A DNA stretch of 64,000 nt from Actinorhabdospora filicis. GTDB taxonomy: Bacteria; Actinomycetota; Actinomycetes; Mycobacteriales; Micromonosporaceae. The position numbers and the translations under genes are program-made. The notes under the pieces are model-generated. The model saw only the letters and a program-made list of their open reading frames with translations. It was not told the origin of the DNA and did not search any database. The stretch is from contig NZ_BSTX01000002.1 in the NCBI RefSeq assembly GCF_030269765.1, positions 186,001 through 250,000 on the forward strand, written 5' to 3'. The first letter of the stretch is position 1. Each line of letters starts with the position of its first letter. Positions 8,983-16,457 of this stretch are shown here, piece by piece.

Positions 8983-9801
8983 ATGACCGCACTGAACGGC
9001 AAGACCGCCCTGGTCACCGGTGCCTCGCGGGGCATCGGCCGGGCGATCGCGCTGCGACTGGCCGCCGAGGGCGCGCTCGTCGCGGTGCACTACGCGGTCG
9101 GCGAGGCGGCGGCGGGCAAGACGGTCGCCGGCATCGAGGCGGCGGGAGGCCGGGCCTTCACCGTCCGCGCCGAGTTCGGCGTCCCCGGTGACATCGACGC
9201 CCTCTTTACCGGGCTGCGGTCCGGTCTGGACGGACGGCCGCTCGACGTCCTCGTCAACAACGCCGCCGTCGGGTCGGCCGGATCGCTCGCCGAGACCACC
9301 GTCGAGGCCTTCGACCGGCTCGTCGCGGTCAACCTCAAGGCGCCGTTCTTCATCATCCAGCGGGCGCTGCCGATGATGGCCGACGGCGGGCGCGTCATCA
9401 ACATCGCCTCGGCGGCCACCCGGGTCGCCGGGCCCGAGCTGGCCTTCGTGATGTCCAAGGGCGCGATCGCCGCGCTCAGCCGCAGCCTCGCCCACGAGGT
9501 CGGCGCCCGGGGGATCACGGTCAACGCCGTGGCGCCGGGACCGACGGTGACCGAGTCGAGCGGCTGGATGACGTCCACGCCGTCCGTGGAGGCCCGTCTC
9601 GGCGCGGCCAACGCGCTGGCCAGGGTCGGCACACCCGACGACATCGCCGCGGCGGTCGCGTTCCTGGCCTCCGATGACGCCCGCTGGGTCACCGGCGAGC
9701 TGCTGGAGGCCACCGGCGGGCACTTCCTCGGGCCGCGGATCTTAAGCCTTTTCTCTCCACCCCCACCAATGAAGGAGTACACGACATGTCCCTCAACCTG
9801 A
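8983..9801 (+). CDS. Short-chain dehydrogenase/reductase with an unusual C-terminal tail
   Basis: 272 aa. A classical SDR: cofactor loop TGASRGIGRAIAL near residue 13, NNAAVG, active-site Ser in INIASAA, and a family end-motif WVTGELLEATGG. The usual Tyr-x-x-x-Lys appears as FVMSKGAIAAL: the Lys is present but the catalytic Tyr position is Val/Met-like, so activity may be altered. After GGHFLGPR the frame continues for about 20 odd residues (SLFSPPPPMKEYTTCPST), through the ribosome-binding site of the next gene and 16 nt into it. A one-base deletion near 9740 would give a normal end. NAD(P) preference and substrate are unknown. Confidence 0.85.
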   Translation: MTALNGKTALVTGASRGIGRAIALRLAAEGALVAVHYAVGEAAAGKTVAGIEAAGGRAFTVRAEFGVPGDIDALFTGLRSGLDGRPLDVLVNNAAVGSAGSLAETTVEAFDRLVAVNLKAPFFIIQRALPMMADGGRVINIASAATRVAGPELAFVMSKGAIAALSRSLAHEVGARGITVNAVAPGPTVTESSGWMTSTPSVEARLGAANALARVGTPDDIAAAVAFLASDDARWVTGELLEATGGHFLGPRILSLFSPPPPMKEYTTCPST

Positions 9802-10187
9802 GCGACCAGGACAAGACCACCCTGCGCGTCGCCGCCTATGGCGCCGTCTCGCTGCTGTCGGCCGCGGCGGCCGCAGGCGGCTCTCCCCACCGCATCGCCA
9901 CCGACGGCTCGCTGGCGCTGTACGCGGCGACCGGCCCGGTCGGGCACGTGCTCGCCGAGAAGTCGGGTTCGGTGAAGCTGTCGACGAAGTCGGTGGCGGC
10001 CCTCGCCGACCAGGTGCTGCCCGCCCTGGCCGAGTCGATGGCGCTGCTGGGTGGGCAGGACACCGCCGAGGCGGCCAACTTCCGCGACACCGTGCTGCTG
10101 GCGCTGGAGGCGGCGATCGGCAAGGACGAGCCGGGCCCGGCCGTCCGTGAGATGAACCGCAAGATCACCGAGGCGCTGGCCGCCTGA
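9786..10187 (+). CDS. Conserved hypothetical protein, 133 aa
   Basis: Small, Ala/Leu-rich soluble protein starting MSLNLSDQDKTTLRVAAYGA with an AAGGAG ribosome-binding site. It looks all-helical with a Gly/Ser-rich patch (AAAAAGGSPHRIATDG). I recognise no catalytic motif, no signal peptide and no strong membrane helix. Its start lies inside the 3' end of the SDR gene, so the two are co-transcribed and probably translationally coupled. The function is unknown. Confidence 0.7.
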   Translation: MSLNLSDQDKTTLRVAAYGAVSLLSAAAAAGGSPHRIATDGSLALYAATGPVGHVLAEKSGSVKLSTKSVAALADQVLPALAESMALLGGQDTAEAANFRDTVLLALEAAIGKDEPGPAVREMNRKITEALAA

Positions 10188-10195
10188 CGCGCTGA

Positions 10196-10225
10196 GGCCG
10201 GGGGACGTCCCCAGGTCCCCCGGCC
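10196..10225 (+). terminator. Hairpin terminator after the SDR operon
   Basis: GGCCGGGGGAC pairs perfectly with GTCCCCCGGCC (11 bp) around an 8-nt loop, starting 9 bp after the stop of the 133-aa protein. It separates this transcript from the MFS gene, which has its own leader. Confidence 0.65.
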
Positions 10226-10327
10226 CCGCTCGGCCGCCGCACACCCTCCCGCTTCAAGCCCCCTCACCCCATACCCCCTCACGGGTGCCTTCGCCGTGCC
10301 CGCAAACCGTCAAAGAGGTCGCATCCC

Positions 10328-11830
10328 ATGCAAGACCGCAATCCACGCCGCTGGCTCATCCTGATCGTGCTGTGCCTGGCGACCCTCGTCCTGGTCATCG
10401 ACAACATGGCGCTGACGGTGGCGATCCCGCCGCTGACGGCCGACCTGGGCGCCAGCGCCCAGGACATCCAGTGGATCATCGACTCCTACATCCTCGTCTT
10501 CGCCGGTCTGCTGCTGACCGCCGGAAGCCTGTCCGACCGTTACGGCAGGCGGAAGGTGATGATCATCGGGCTCGTGCTCTTCGGCGCGGCCTCGCTGTTC
10601 GCCGCCTACTCGGCCAGCCCGGTCCAGCTGATCGCGGCCCGCGCCCTGATGGGCATCGGTGGCGCGCTGATCATGCCGTCCACTCTCTCCATCCTGATCA
10701 CCGTCTTCGACGAGGACGAGCGCCGCAAGGCGATGTCGGCCTGGGGCGCGGTGGCCATGCTCGGCCTGGTCGGCGGCCCGATCCTGGGCGGCACGCTCAT
10801 CGCCGCCTTCGAGTGGGGCACCGTCTTCCTGATCAACGTGCCCGTCGCCGCGATCGCCATCGTCGCCGCGCTGATCCTGATGCCGGAGTCCAAGGGCCCG
10901 CAGCGCAAGCCCGACCCGCTGGGCGCGGTCCTGTCGGTGATCGGCATGACGGCCCTGGTGTGGACGATCATCGAGCTCCCGCACGGGATCAACTGGGCCT
11001 CGCTGGCCGTCACCGTCGTCGGTATCGCCGCCTTCATCGTCTGGGAGCTGCGCACCGAGCACCCGATGGTGCCGCTCAAGCTGTTCGGCAACCGTGCCTT
11101 CAGCGGCGGCAGCGTCTCGCTGACCCTCGTCCAGATCGGCAGCGGCGGCCTGATGCTGGTGCTGACCCAGTACCTGCAGTTCGTGCTCGGCTACACCCCC
11201 ACCGAGGCCGGACTGGTCTTCATCCCGCTGGCCATCGCCTCGCTGATCTTCAACGGCATCGGCGCCGGTCTGGGCGCCAAGCTCGGCAACCGCGCGATGA
11301 TCGTCGCCGGTCTGCTGCTGTGCGCCGGGGCGTTCGTGCTGATGTCGACGCTGGACCCCAGTGACGGCTTCCTGCTCACCGGTGGCGCGCTGGCCCTCAT
11401 CGGCGCCGGTTCCGGCCTGGCGATGCCCGCCGCGATCGGCTCGCTGATGGGCGCCATCCCGCAGGAGCAGGCCGGTGTCGGCTCGGCGCTGAACGACACC
11501 ATCCAGCAGGCCGGAGCCGCCCTCGGCGTCGCCGTCCTGGGCTCCATCCTGGCCAGCGGCTACACCGACGAGATGGCCTCGGCCCCGGAGGCGGCGCGCC
11601 GCTCCATCGCCGACGCCCTCGCCCTGGGCGACAGCGGCCTGGCCGCCACCGCCCGGGAGGCCTTCACCGGCTCGATGTCGACGACGTTCATCATCGCCGC
11701 CGCCGGTGTGGTGGCCGCCGCGATCCTGTCCCTGATCGTCCTGCCCCGCCAGGCGAAGAAGGACACCCCGGCCGCCGGTGAGGGCGCGGCCGCCGAGGCC
11801 GCGCCGGAGCTGGCCGTCGCGCAGCACTGA
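10328..11830 (+). CDS. MFS drug-export permease, DHA2 (14-TMS) type
   Basis: 500 aa with about 14 hydrophobic segments. The motif-A loop reads GSLSDRYGRRKVMIIG at about residue 70. The first helix carries LVIDNMALTVAIPPL, the pattern after TMS1 in the EmrB/QacA branch. Proton-coupled export of drugs or metabolites across the cytoplasmic membrane is expected. A short Ala/Glu-rich cytosolic tail ends the protein. It lies downstream of the SDR pair on the same strand, behind a hairpin, and ends in its own terminator. Confidence 0.88.
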   Translation: MQDRNPRRWLILIVLCLATLVLVIDNMALTVAIPPLTADLGASAQDIQWIIDSYILVFAGLLLTAGSLSDRYGRRKVMIIGLVLFGAASLFAAYSASPVQLIAARALMGIGGALIMPSTLSILITVFDEDERRKAMSAWGAVAMLGLVGGPILGGTLIAAFEWGTVFLINVPVAAIAIVAALILMPESKGPQRKPDPLGAVLSVIGMTALVWTIIELPHGINWASLAVTVVGIAAFIVWELRTEHPMVPLKLFGNRAFSGGSVSLTLVQIGSGGLMLVLTQYLQFVLGYTPTEAGLVFIPLAIASLIFNGIGAGLGAKLGNRAMIVAGLLLCAGAFVLMSTLDPSDGFLLTGGALALIGAGSGLAMPAAIGSLMGAIPQEQAGVGSALNDTIQQAGAALGVAVLGSILASGYTDEMASAPEAARRSIADALALGDSGLAATAREAFTGSMSTTFIIAAAGVVAAAILSLIVLPRQAKKDTPAAGEGAAAEAAPELAVAQH

Positions 11831-11846
11831 CGCACTGCCGCTACAC

Positions 11847-11876
11847 GGAGCGCCGACTCTCGGGGGTCGGCGCTCC
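11847..11876 (+). terminator. Hairpin terminator after the MFS gene
   Basis: GGAGCGCCGAC and GTCGGCGCTCC form an 11-bp perfect stem with an 8-nt loop, 16 bp after the MFS stop. Confidence 0.7.
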
Positions 11877-12167
11877 TCCGCGTCAAGCGCACACCGTCTC
11901 TTGTGGACGTCGCGATCATCGTCGTCGTGCCGTCGGTGTGAAGGGTGATCCCGGCGGCCGACGCGTTGGCGTCGGCGGATCGTTCACGCGAGTGTCCATG
12001 CCCACTTGCGGCCACTGATCACGTCCTCATCGGCCAGGTCGTTTCCGCAGCTCAAGCATTACATAACGAGTGTTTTGCCAGCTCAGTTGATCATTGTTTC
12101 CCGCCTTGCGCCGTCCTAGCCTTCCGCATTGGCAAATCGATCGTTATGGAATGGACGGACCTCTCAC
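11877..12167 (+). other. Non-coding leader region of the secreted nuclease gene
   Basis: No gene is supported here. The last 110 bp are noticeably less GC-rich than their surroundings (stretches such as AAGCATTACATAACGAGTG and TTGATCATTG), which fits a promoter and 5' leader for the downstream exported nuclease. I could not assign a convincing -35/-10 pair. Confidence 0.4.
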
Positions 12168-14015
12168 ATGGCCATGAGAAGAAGGCTTCTCGCCACATCC
12201 CTCGCCGCCCTGGCGGCGGTGGGCATCCTGGCGGCCCAGCGCGCACCCGCGCAGGCCGCCGATCCGGTGGCACCGGTGGAAGCACCGCAATCGTTCGAGC
12301 AGCCGATCACGGCACGGCCCGGCGACGCGCCACCGGTGGTCACCACCGACAAGACCTGCAAGCCCGCCGACGGATCCAAGCGAATCGCGATGTGCCTGAG
12401 CACCGGCGGCGACGCCCCGGCCGCGGCGCGGGCGTTCACCAGCGCCGACCCTGAGCCGTACCCGTCCACCGTCCCGGTGCACACGAAGATGCCGTGGTGC
12501 GACACGCGGATCACCACCGGCTACAACCGTTACGAGGCCTGCCTGAAGTACCAGATGCTGCTCGTGGAGGTGTTCGCGCTGCCGTCCATGCAGCTGGTGG
12601 GCACCGCCGAGTTCGCCTTCGAGCAGCGGATCCGCACCCACCAGCTCGATTCCGGCATCGTCGTCACGGCGCGGTTCGTGCCCGTCCGCGTCGACGCCTC
12701 GATCGAGCGGGTCACCCTCAACTACACCGCGAACTGCGTGGGCGCCTGCACAAAGGAGCGGCCCCTGCAATGGGGCTCGATGTCGTGGACGGCGGGTGAT
12801 CTCCACGTCGCCGAGGTCTCCAACGGGTGGTACTGGAGCCGCACGGGCCAGGACGGAGCCCAGGACACCCTGGACCTGACGCAGTCCATCAGCTCCACCT
12901 CCCCGCGCGGGCTCGGTGTGTCCACCGCGGCCAACTACGCCGACTCGGAGACGACCGTGCGCTGCGACCGGCAGTACGCCAACACCGAGGGCTGCGTGCT
13001 CTACAAGCAGCGGCCGACGTTCACCGTGGACAAGGCCGCCCACCCGGCCGCCTACTACTTCATCGGCTGGACGCAGGACAAGATGGGCGGCATGGGCAGG
13101 CCGCGTGGTGCCGACGGCAAGGAGCATCCGATGCACCGGGAGGCCGATAAGACCGCCGCCGAGGCGAACCGGCGCAAGATCTGCCCCTCGGGATGGGTGA
13201 AGAACGAGGACACCATCGCCGCCACGCTCGCCGCCGATCCCGGCGACCAGGCCGAGTGCGACGAGTTCCCCTTCGCGGCGAGCAAGGAGAGCGGCACCGA
13301 CATCTTCGGCAACAAGACACCCGACGGAGACGGCTGCGACCAGTTCTACGCCTACGCCGCGATCCGGTTCCCCGGCAAGTGGAGTTTCGGTCTCGACTGG
13401 CGCATGGGCTACCCGCAGCCGCGTCCGACCGGGAAGTACGCGCCATGCGGCCGGGCCAGCATGCCCGGCAATCAGAACGGCGGCGTGGGCAATGACCTGA
13501 AGACCTTCCACGGCAGGCAGCGGGTCCTCGACAATGATCCCTACTTTGTGGACAGTGGCGGCTTCCCGTTCCGGCTTCCCTCCGCTGCACTGCAGAGCGG
13601 TGAGCTGCGCGCCGAGCAGCCCGGCACCGGATACTCGATGTGCCTCTCACCTCTGGACGGCCCCGTCAGCCCGGGCATCGGGATGAACCTGTGGGGCTGC
13701 GCCGGGCAGGCGACCCAGCAGTGGGACGTCCGGCGGGTGACCTCCGGCGTCTACGAGATCAAGAACCGGGCCGAAGGGCTGTGCCTGACCGCCGGGGCCG
13801 ACGGGTCGGCGATGGGCCTGGCGGCCTGCGCCGGAACCGCCGACCAGCTGTGGGCCACCACCTTCAACCACATGAGCCGGTACTCCTATAGCCAGTTCGA
13901 GGTCCGCAACACCTCCACCGGCAAGTGCCTGGGCACCTCCGATGGAGCCGTGGGGATCGGTGCGCGCGTGGTCCAGCGCGACTGCGCCGACACACCCGAC
14001 CAGAACTGGTTCTGA
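12168..14015 (+). CDS. Secreted NucA/NucB-like deoxyribonuclease with C-terminal ricin-type lectin domain
   Basis: 615 aa from the ATG of MAMRRRLLATSLAAL. The signal peptide ends near AQAAD. The central region is Cys-rich. At about residues 350-420 it carries the NucA/NucB signature C-D-E-F-P-F-A followed by SKESG (Cys about 364), the metal/catalytic motif of sporulation-type extracellular nucleases. Residues about 475-615 form a beta-trefoil with three QxW-like motifs (QQWDV, QLWAT, QNW) and paired Cys, as in carbohydrate-binding ricin B domains. I infer an exported nuclease docked to sugar polymers, for example on cell walls. The upstream TTG in frame lacks a ribosome-binding site. Confidence 0.75.
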   Translation: MAMRRRLLATSLAALAAVGILAAQRAPAQAADPVAPVEAPQSFEQPITARPGDAPPVVTTDKTCKPADGSKRIAMCLSTGGDAPAAARAFTSADPEPYPSTVPVHTKMPWCDTRITTGYNRYEACLKYQMLLVEVFALPSMQLVGTAEFAFEQRIRTHQLDSGIVVTARFVPVRVDASIERVTLNYTANCVGACTKERPLQWGSMSWTAGDLHVAEVSNGWYWSRTGQDGAQDTLDLTQSISSTSPRGLGVSTAANYADSETTVRCDRQYANTEGCVLYKQRPTFTVDKAAHPAAYYFIGWTQDKMGGMGRPRGADGKEHPMHREADKTAAEANRRKICPSGWVKNEDTIAATLAADPGDQAECDEFPFAASKESGTDIFGNKTPDGDGCDQFYAYAAIRFPGKWSFGLDWRMGYPQPRPTGKYAPCGRASMPGNQNGGVGNDLKTFHGRQRVLDNDPYFVDSGGFPFRLPSAALQSGELRAEQPGTGYSMCLSPLDGPVSPGIGMNLWGCAGQATQQWDVRRVTSGVYEIKNRAEGLCLTAGADGSAMGLAACAGTADQLWATTFNHMSRYSYSQFEVRNTSTGKCLGTSDGAVGIGARVVQRDCADTPDQNWF

Positions 14016-14027
14016 CGGGATGACGGA

Positions 14028-14053
14028 GAGGGCCGGGATCACTCCCGGCCCTC
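14028..14053. terminator. Bidirectional hairpin between convergent genes
   Basis: GAGGGCCGGGA, TCAC loop, TCCCGGCCCTC: an 11-bp perfect stem between the nuclease stop and the methyltransferase stop. It can serve both converging transcripts. Confidence 0.7.
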
Positions 14054-14055
14054 CC

Positions 14056-14730
14056 TCATACCGCCCGCGCCCGCAACCAGGTCCGGTCGCGGTCGAGGTA
14101 GGCGTCCACCGCCAGGCCCGCCTCGGCCAGGCACTCCTCCAGCTCCACCTCCGACAGCAGCCGCTCCTGGAAGGAGTGCGTCCACACCTTCTCGCCGATG
14201 CGGTACTCCAGGGTCGCCGCGACCACGCCCGGCTCGGGATGGTCGACGGCCAGGGTGGAGATGCGCACGCCGTAACGCTCCGATGTGGACACCGCGAAGT
14301 AGCTCGGCAGGTGCCGCTGGATCAGCACGCACCCGCCCGGGGCGACGTGCGCGCGGCAGGTGGCCAGCATCGCCGCGCGCAGGTCCTCGCGGTAGGTGTT
14401 GACCAGGAACGACGCCAGCAGCACCACGTCGAAGGTGCGGCCCAGGCGCAGGACGGCGATGTCGCCCAGGTGCGTCTCGGCGTCGCGGACGTGCGCCAGC
14501 ATCTCGGGTGACTCGTCCACGGCGGTCACCGGATGCCCCAGGGCGACCAGGTCGCGGGTCAGCCGCCCCGCCCCCGAACCGAGCTCCAATATGGACGCGC
14601 CCGCCGGGACGGCCGCGTGCACGATCTCGGGCTCCCCCGTCGAGGGCAGGGCGGTGTAGACGGCCACGGCGCAGCCGTCCGGGGTGATGGGCCCCGGACC
14701 GCTGCCCCGGCGCCGCAGCGGGGCGCTCAC
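14056..14730 (-). CDS. SAM-dependent class I methyltransferase of the RiPP locus
   Basis: 224 aa. The GTG start overlaps the TGA of the upstream HExxH gene (GTGA), so translation is coupled. Motif I ILELGSGAG is at residues 47-55, and the acidic residue binding the SAM ribose is in VTAVDESPEM. The rest follows the Methyltransf_25/11 Rossmann pattern (FDVVLLASFLVNTY; GGCVLIQRHLP). The acceptor is not readable from sequence. Because it is the last gene after a precursor peptide and a peptide hydroxylase, I infer that it methylates the modified peptide. A family of O- or N-methyl transfer to small metabolites remains possible. Confidence 0.85.
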   Translation of the reverse strand: MSAPLRRRGSGPGPITPDGCAVAVYTALPSTGEPEIVHAAVPAGASILELGSGAGRLTRDLVALGHPVTAVDESPEMLAHVRDAETHLGDIAVLRLGRTFDVVLLASFLVNTYREDLRAAMLATCRAHVAPGGCVLIQRHLPSYFAVSTSERYGVRISTLAVDHPEPGVVAATLEYRIGEKVWTHSFQERLLSEVELEECLAEAGLAVDAYLDRDRTWLRARAV

Positions 14731-16175
14731 GCCGGAACCGCCTCGATGAGGCCCTCGCGCAAGAGCCCGGCGATACCGCTGCGGCAGTCCCGGATCGCCG
14801 GCTCGCGGGGACCGCCCACGGCCTCGGCGTAATCGGCTTCGATGGCGGCCGGATCGCGGCCGTCGCAGAGCGCGTAGACCGTCCAGGACGCCAGGTTCAG
14901 CCAGTGCAGGCGGCCGGTGGCCGCCGGGGCGACCACGAGGCGGCCCTGGCCGGGCACCGGGACGGCGTCGGCGGGCTCGCTGGCGCGCAGCCTTACCGGA
15001 CCGGGCCCGGCGGCCTCCACAGTGGACACCTGCGCGGCCGGGATCGGTGCGGTCCAGCCCGCCCGGATCCCCGGCGCCAGCTCCTCCAGCACGTCCACCA
15101 GCCAGCTGGCGAACCGCAGCCCGTACGCGCTCAGCTTCTCCGGTACCACCCGCTCCAACTGCTCGCCGAGGTAGGACGCCCGCTCCAGCGGGGTGGCGTG
15201 GGTGCGGGCGCTGCCCGGTGTCGGCGGGGTCATCGCCGCGCCCTTGAGCGGTGGCCCGAACTCGGCCAGGACCTCCGGTGGCGCCTGGGCGGCGGCCCGC
15301 TCGAACAGTGTCATGTGGACGTAGACGTGCAGGGCGAACAGCACCCGCATCACCGACCACTCCATGCGCCGCCACGGGATCGGGATCGCCGGAGTCGTGG
15401 CGGCCGGGCCGATCGCGGTGAGCTCGCCGCAGCGCAGGATCTCGAAGAGCTGGAGGTGCAGGGCCTCGTGCAGGATCATGCCCGCCGCGTCCCAGGGATT
15501 GGCGACCAGCTCGGGGGCGACGAAGATGGTGCCGGGCAGGCCGTCGCCGCCGGACAGGGACAGGATCGTGCCGTCCTCGTCGCCGTCGCGGGCCAGCCCG
15601 ATCATGCCGACGTGGCGCAGGACGCCCGGCCCGACCTCGGGGAGCAGAGTCGCGAGCAGCCGGGCCCCGCGCTCGATTCCCTCCAGTGTCTCGGGTGTGG
15701 GCGCCACCGGTGCCTCGGCCGACGGGTTGGGGAACACCGAGCGCAGGCCCTCCCACATGCGCAGTGACAGCGGCTCCTCGGGCCGCTCGTCGAGGCGGGT
15801 CCACACCCAGGCCGAGCCGACCGAGGGCCAGGCGAGGCGGGCGGGCTCGGCCAGTGCCGAGGACAGGCCGCCGCCGGGGGTGGCGGGCAGCAGACCGTCC
15901 AGCATGGACGCGGCGGGCGCGCCGTCGCGCATGACGGTCACGTCGACCTCGAAGGCGTTGCGCAGGGCCGGATCGCGCAGGAGCGCGCGCAGGGACGCGG
16001 TGTCGGCGAGGCTCCAGCGTCCGGCCCGCTCGGCGAGGGCGGGATGGCGGCGGGCCAGGGCGGCCAGGCCGACGCGCAGCCGGGCGAGGGCGCGTTCCTC
16101 GATGGCGGCGGAGTCGCCGAACTCGGTGTGCTCGCCGAGCAGGCGCCCGGCGTGGGCCACGATGTCGGATGCCAC
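14727..16175 (-). CDS. HExxH-type peptide beta-hydroxylase with C-terminal PqqD-like (RRE) domain
   Basis: 482 aa from a GTG behind a strong GGAGGTGA ribosome-binding site. The metal-binding motif H-E-A-L-H lies at residues 236-240 (MILHEALHLQLFE), inside a helical domain typical of the 'HExxH motif-containing putative peptide modification protein' family, members of which act as 2-oxoglutarate-dependent beta-hydroxylases on ribosomal peptides. The last ~85 residues (LHWLNLASWTVYALCDGRDPAAI, then a final helix IAGLLREGLIE) fit the PqqD-like RiPP recognition element that binds leader peptides. A 43-aa precursor-like ORF lies directly upstream and a methyltransferase overlaps downstream. The catalytic assignment is from the family; the peptide target is inferred. 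Confidence 0.8.
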   Translation of the reverse strand: MASDIVAHAGRLLGEHTEFGDSAAIEERALARLRVGLAALARRHPALAERAGRWSLADTASLRALLRDPALRNAFEVDVTVMRDGAPAASMLDGLLPATPGGGLSSALAEPARLAWPSVGSAWVWTRLDERPEEPLSLRMWEGLRSVFPNPSAEAPVAPTPETLEGIERGARLLATLLPEVGPGVLRHVGMIGLARDGDEDGTILSLSGGDGLPGTIFVAPELVANPWDAAGMILHEALHLQLFEILRCGELTAIGPAATTPAIPIPWRRMEWSVMRVLFALHVYVHMTLFERAAAQAPPEVLAEFGPPLKGAAMTPPTPGSARTHATPLERASYLGEQLERVVPEKLSAYGLRFASWLVDVLEELAPGIRAGWTAPIPAAQVSTVEAAGPGPVRLRASEPADAVPVPGQGRLVVAPAATGRLHWLNLASWTVYALCDGRDPAAIEADYAEAVGGPREPAIRDCRSGIAGLLREGLIEAVPA

Positions 16176-16199
16176 GGATTCACCTCCGGTCGGGTGGGG

Positions 16200-16228
16200 C
16201 GGGTACGCCGCCGTCAACGGCGTACCCG
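16200..16228 (-). terminator. Attenuator-like hairpin between precursor and maturase genes
   Basis: CGGGTACGCCG and CGGCGTACCCG (11 bp, perfect) close a 7-nt loop, between the stop of the 43-aa ORF and the ribosome-binding site of the HExxH gene. RiPP operons often place a leaky stem-loop here so that more precursor than enzyme is made. Confidence 0.6.
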
Positions 16229-16234
16229 GGGGTG

Positions 16235-16366
16235 TCAGGCGCGCGGCCCGCTGTTGGAGGGGGCCCAGCCGCGCTCGGCGGGGGACTCGCCGGCGACGGC
16301 CGGGGACGCCAGGCGCGTCTCCTTGGCGAGCAGTTCGCGGGGGACGGCGATCTTCGTGGTCGGCAT
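16235..16366 (-). CDS. Putative RiPP precursor peptide, 43 aa
   Basis: Short ORF from an ATG seven bases behind a near-perfect AGGAGGT site. The product begins MPTTKIAVPRELLAKE and ends ERGWAPSNSGPRA. The first ~20 residues are helical and charged, as expected for a leader recognised by a PqqD-like domain. A Ser/Ala/Pro-rich stretch follows, then a C-terminal segment with one Trp, one Asn, two Ser and two Pro as a possible core. There are no Cys or Thr-rich clusters, so it is unlike a lanthipeptide or thiopeptide. Its position ahead of the HExxH/RRE and methyltransferase genes, with a hairpin after it, supports a precursor role. Its role as substrate is inferred. Confidence 0.72.
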   Translation of the reverse strand: MPTTKIAVPRELLAKETRLASPAVAGESPAERGWAPSNSGPRA

Positions 16367-16392
16367 GGCAATACCTCCTGCGATCGTGTGAC

Positions 16393-16412
16393 GGCTCGCG
16401 TGGGGGCGAGCC
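16393..16412. promoter_or_regulatory. Inverted repeat in the precursor 5' leader
   Basis: GGCTCGC, 6-nt spacer, GCGAGCC, located 26 bp upstream of the precursor start codon and just downstream of the proposed -10. It could be an operator or an mRNA leader hairpin. Confidence 0.35.
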
Positions 16413-16419
16413 GGGGCCG

Positions 16420-16449
16420 ACGTTAGGAGCCGCTGTCACTTCGCCGTCA
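16420..16449 (-). promoter_or_regulatory. SARP-type direct repeat and -10 element before the precursor gene
   Basis: Read on the minus strand: TGACGGC, 4 nt, TGACAGC, 6 nt, TAACGT. The two heptamers are spaced exactly 11 bp and lie on the same helix face just upstream of a -10-like hexamer. This is the arrangement bound by SARP activators. The AfsR-like gene next door is the obvious candidate binder. The repeats partly overlap the last codons of that gene's restored reading frame. Confidence 0.55.
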
Positions 16450-16457
16450 TTCGAGGG

